NCBI RefSeq assembly: GCF_025399195.1
Contig: NW_026252099.1
Coordinates: 350,814-414,813, forward strand
Length of the DNA stretch: 64,000 nt
Source: Umbelopsis ramanniana AG
Taxonomy: Eukaryota; Mucoromycota; Umbelopsidomycetes; Umbelopsidales; Umbelopsidaceae
Direction: 5' to 3'
A program made the translations under genes and the position numbers. The notes beneath the pieces were generated by a model. That model ran no database searches, had not been told where the DNA came from, and worked only from the letters and a program-made list of their open reading frames with translations. Each line of letters opens with the position of its first letter. The stretch's first letter is position 1. This document shows, piece by piece, positions 61,637 to 64,000 of the stretch.

Positions 61637-62762
61637 ATGGTCAGAGAAGCCGATCCTTCCCTCAACGAAAAGCAATTCGTGCTTCAATCACTCAAAGAAG
61701 GCCTTCGTGTTGATGGTCGACGACCGTACGATTTCCGATCCCTGCAACTTTCGTTTCACTCAGATTTCGGTCATGTACAGGTTCAATTAGGCCGAACGAG
61801 GTATGTGTCGTGTGCATTCTGTTGTGAATGCTTTTGATTTAAACCAACGTCAGCAAAATTATTCACTCGGATTACCTAGAGTATCTGCTAAAGTTAGTGC
61901 AGAGGTTGTACGGCCGCGAGCAGATAAGCCAACTGAAGGATTGTTATTGTTCAATACCGAAATATCACCAATGGCATCGCCTGCATTTGAAGTCGGCCGG
62001 TACGTGATGGAAAAGATTTTACGAAACGTACATAATGCCTGTTCTTAATATTTGTATCAACAGCCCTTCAGAAGAGGAAGTTCTCATTAGTCGAACAATT
62101 GAAAAGGCTTTACGACGTAGCCGAGCGGTTGATACAGAAGGATTGTGTATTGTTGCTGGCGAAAAGGTGAGGACTCAGCCATACGACCCTAAAGTGACGT
62201 TATAAATTGTAAAGGGTGCTAATATTTTGGTGACAGGTATGGTCCATACGCGTGGATTTGCACTTTTTCGACCATGAAGGCAACCTTGTAGATTGTGCTT
62301 GCATTGCTGCCATCACTGCACTTTTACATTTTCGGCGCCCTGATGTGACCGTCATAGGCGAGGAAGTCACTATTGTAAGTTCAAACCACCCTGACAAAGC
62401 TGCTTCATTGCTTAAAACTAAGTGGTTTTTGTTTCGCTTTGTAGCATTCCTTAGATCAAAGAAACCCTGTACCACTGAGCGTACATCATATCCCTATATG
62501 CGTTTCATTTTCTTTCTTTGATGGAGGAGAATTATTAGTTGTGGATCCATCAATATTGGAAGAGCAGATTAGAGAAGGAGATATGACCATAGCCATGAAC
62601 ATCCATAAGGAAATTTGTGCATTATCAAAGGCTGGTGGAATACCTTTGGAGATGGATCAAATTATTCGATGCTCTAAAATTGCCACTACAAAGACCGCTG
62701 AAATCACTGAAATGATCCAGAAAGCACTAGCCGACGATAAAGCCAAGCGACAAGCAAAATAA
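61637..62762 (+). CDS. RRP45: RRP45/EXOSC9 exosome core subunit
   Basis: RNase PH-like, non-catalytic ring subunit of the RNA exosome. Exons 61637-61800, 61880-61999, 62064-62166, 62237-62374 and 62445-62762 give 280 residues. It begins MVREADPSLNEKQFVLQSLK, then EGLRVDGRRPYDFRSLQLSF, VSAEVVRPRADKPTEGLLLFN, EISPMASPAFE and the second RNase PH domain DLHFFDHEGNLVDCACIAAI and PLSVHHIPICVSFSFFDGG. Length is close to yeast Rrp45 (305 aa) and lacks the long animal C-terminal tail. Confidence 0.96.
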
Positions 62763-63171
62763 TAGATTTCTCCACGAACACCTTCACAACCTGCCTTTTC
62801 GCAGATACCTCGCCCGTCATCAACCTAATAAAGTTTTCTATTTGAAAAGAGATCATATCAGAGCAATGGTATTAGCTTTCCGTGTTATCAATGGCGGTAA
62901 TAAAAGTGCTTTCAGCTGAGTGTATGCACACGGATTTAATAAGGAATGCACTGTTATATAATAAACATCCGCAGTATGCTTATTATTTCAAATCCATTCC
63001 CATATGACGTTTGAATGGTATTCTTTGCGAGAAGCAGTTGTGAGAGTTTGTGCCTGCCAAAGCCGAAGCTACGGTGGTCACAATTTCCACACGGCGGCCT
63101 TTCAATTTGCGGGCTATTTTTCCCACGAGAGGCTGCATTTTTGCACTTTCCTCTCCTTTCCAACACGCTCG
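62763..63171. other. Intergenic region upstream of the E2 gene
   Basis: 409 bases with the RRP45 3' UTR and the promoter of the following gene. Open frames here are short and overlap in both strands; none supported. Confidence 0.4.
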
Positions 63172-64000
63172 ATGCTCAAGTTCTCGTCTACAGTTGCTCG
63201 CCAGGTACTCTTTTCGGTTTCTATGGTCCAATAATACTTTATGTGTACTAAAAGTTCGTCATATAGGGAATCAGTCGCGTTCCGCGTCACTTGGTAAGAA
63301 AAATCGGTACCAAACAACTACATCGTTCCAGTAAACTGTCATATCTCACCATATCGTATTATACTTCACCCTAGCTTGCTAGAAAATCAAGCATAGCCAC
63401 GAAATTACTGCATACTAGCTCAAAGCCTGCTCGTTGGACACGGCCGGCTTTATATAATACTTTATCACCCCCCACTCTACGAAACGAGTTTCATTCTGCG
63501 GTTGCAGCTCAGGTCATCAAGCCATTTTTGTTAGCCGACATCGGTGAAGGTATTACCGAATGTGAGGTTGTGCAATGGTATGTGTACAAGTATGAAACGA
63601 CCTGTAATTGTATACACCTAACATCTGTCTATCGTCTACTAGGTTTGTAGAACCAGGTACCGATGTTTTGGAGTTTGACAAGATCTGTGAGGTTCAGTCT
63701 GATAAGGCGTCTGTGGAGATTACATCACGATATTCCGGTGTGATCAAAAAGCTGCATTACCAAGCCAATGACATGGCTCGTGTCGGCCAACCTTTGGTCG
63801 ACATTGACGTGGATGAAGGCGATGCTATGGCTGTAGAAGGTGATAAACCACCCCAATCTGAGCCTGTGCCAACGACTCCTCCCACCTCTACTCCTGAATC
63901 ACCACAACCTGTCACTCCGTCCACCCCACCATCAAAAGATGCTAGCATTCTCAGTTTGGCTACACCTGCTGTACGTAGAGTGGCAAGAGAGAAGGATATT
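63172..64000 (+). CDS. Branched-chain 2-oxoacid dehydrogenase E2 (DBT-like), 5' part
   Basis: Dihydrolipoyl transacylase of the mitochondrial branched-chain 2-oxoacid dehydrogenase complex; runs off the window. Exons 63172-63204, 63267-63293, 63375-63577 and 63643 onward. An N-terminal presequence ([20 protein letters not shown], then [21 protein letters not shown]) is Arg/Ser-rich. The lipoyl domain begins [20 protein letters not shown] and carries the lipoyl-lysine motif in [19 protein letters not shown] Pro/Thr-rich linker leads to the E3-binding domain start [20 protein letters not shown] and the W-F-V-E-P-G segment favour branched-chain E2 over pyruvate or 2-oxoglutarate E2. The catalytic domain is outside the window. 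Confidence 0.92.

Overview
The window looks like nuclear DNA of an early-diverging filamentous fungus, most likely Mucoromycota (Mucorales-type). The evidence is about 32 recognisable genes carrying roughly 110 short introns (mostly 45-100 nt, nearly all GT-AG), AT-rich intergenic DNA, fungal families (Hog1, Qcr10, Cdc10 septin, Rtc3/SBDS-like, Met14) and some animal-like features lost in yeast (a DOCK GEF with SH3 domain, a SMARCC-type SWI3, a NOPCHAP1-like protein). Gene models were built by hand: splice sites were chosen so that phases close and the product matches family signatures. I saw no transposon, virus-derived element, CRISPR array, rRNA or convincing tRNA.

Layout. 1-15 kb: a giant DOCK GEF (-), a METTL21-like methyltransferase (-) head-to-head with TRM7 (+), a BAP31/Yet3 ER protein (-), and a SWI3/SMARCC chromatin subunit (-). 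15-23 kb: an unknown small ORF, mitochondrial ribosomal protein S5, another small ORF behind a TATA box, an orphan two-dsRBD protein, an Rtc3-like SBDS protein and an RGS protein (all +). 23.5-30.5 kb: a multi-KH RNA-binding protein (-), a Rho4-like GTPase (+), DED1 (-), QCR10 (-). 30.9-40 kb: a membrane GNAT protein (+), DOT1 (+), HOG1 (-), MET14 (-), a four-TM protein (-), NAA38 (-). 40-49 kb: CDC10 (+), AHA1 (+), a Zn2Cys6 factor (-), a HAD phosphatase-like protein (+). 49-64 kb: GRC3 (+), a C2H2 zinc-finger factor (+), a Methyltransf_16 protein (-), a beta-carbonic anhydrase (-), a CsbD-like protein (-), SF3B5 (+), NOPCHAP1-like (-), RRP45 (+), and the 5' part of a branched-chain 2-oxoacid dehydrogenase E2 (+).

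Most genes are unrelated housekeeping genes. RNA metabolism is prominent (TRM7, DED1, KH protein, dsRBD protein, GRC3, SF3B5, NOPCHAP1, RRP45), and the last two share a 113-bp divergent promoter. Signalling is represented by the DOCK GEF, Rho GTPase, RGS protein and HOG1. I found no new operon-like system. The most unusual features are in gene structure: a 6-nt microexon in AHA1, first exons consisting only of ATG in CDC10 and SF3B5, and two GC-AG introns (TRM7, the Rho gene). Also of interest are the orphan dsRBD protein and the composite SWI3 architecture.
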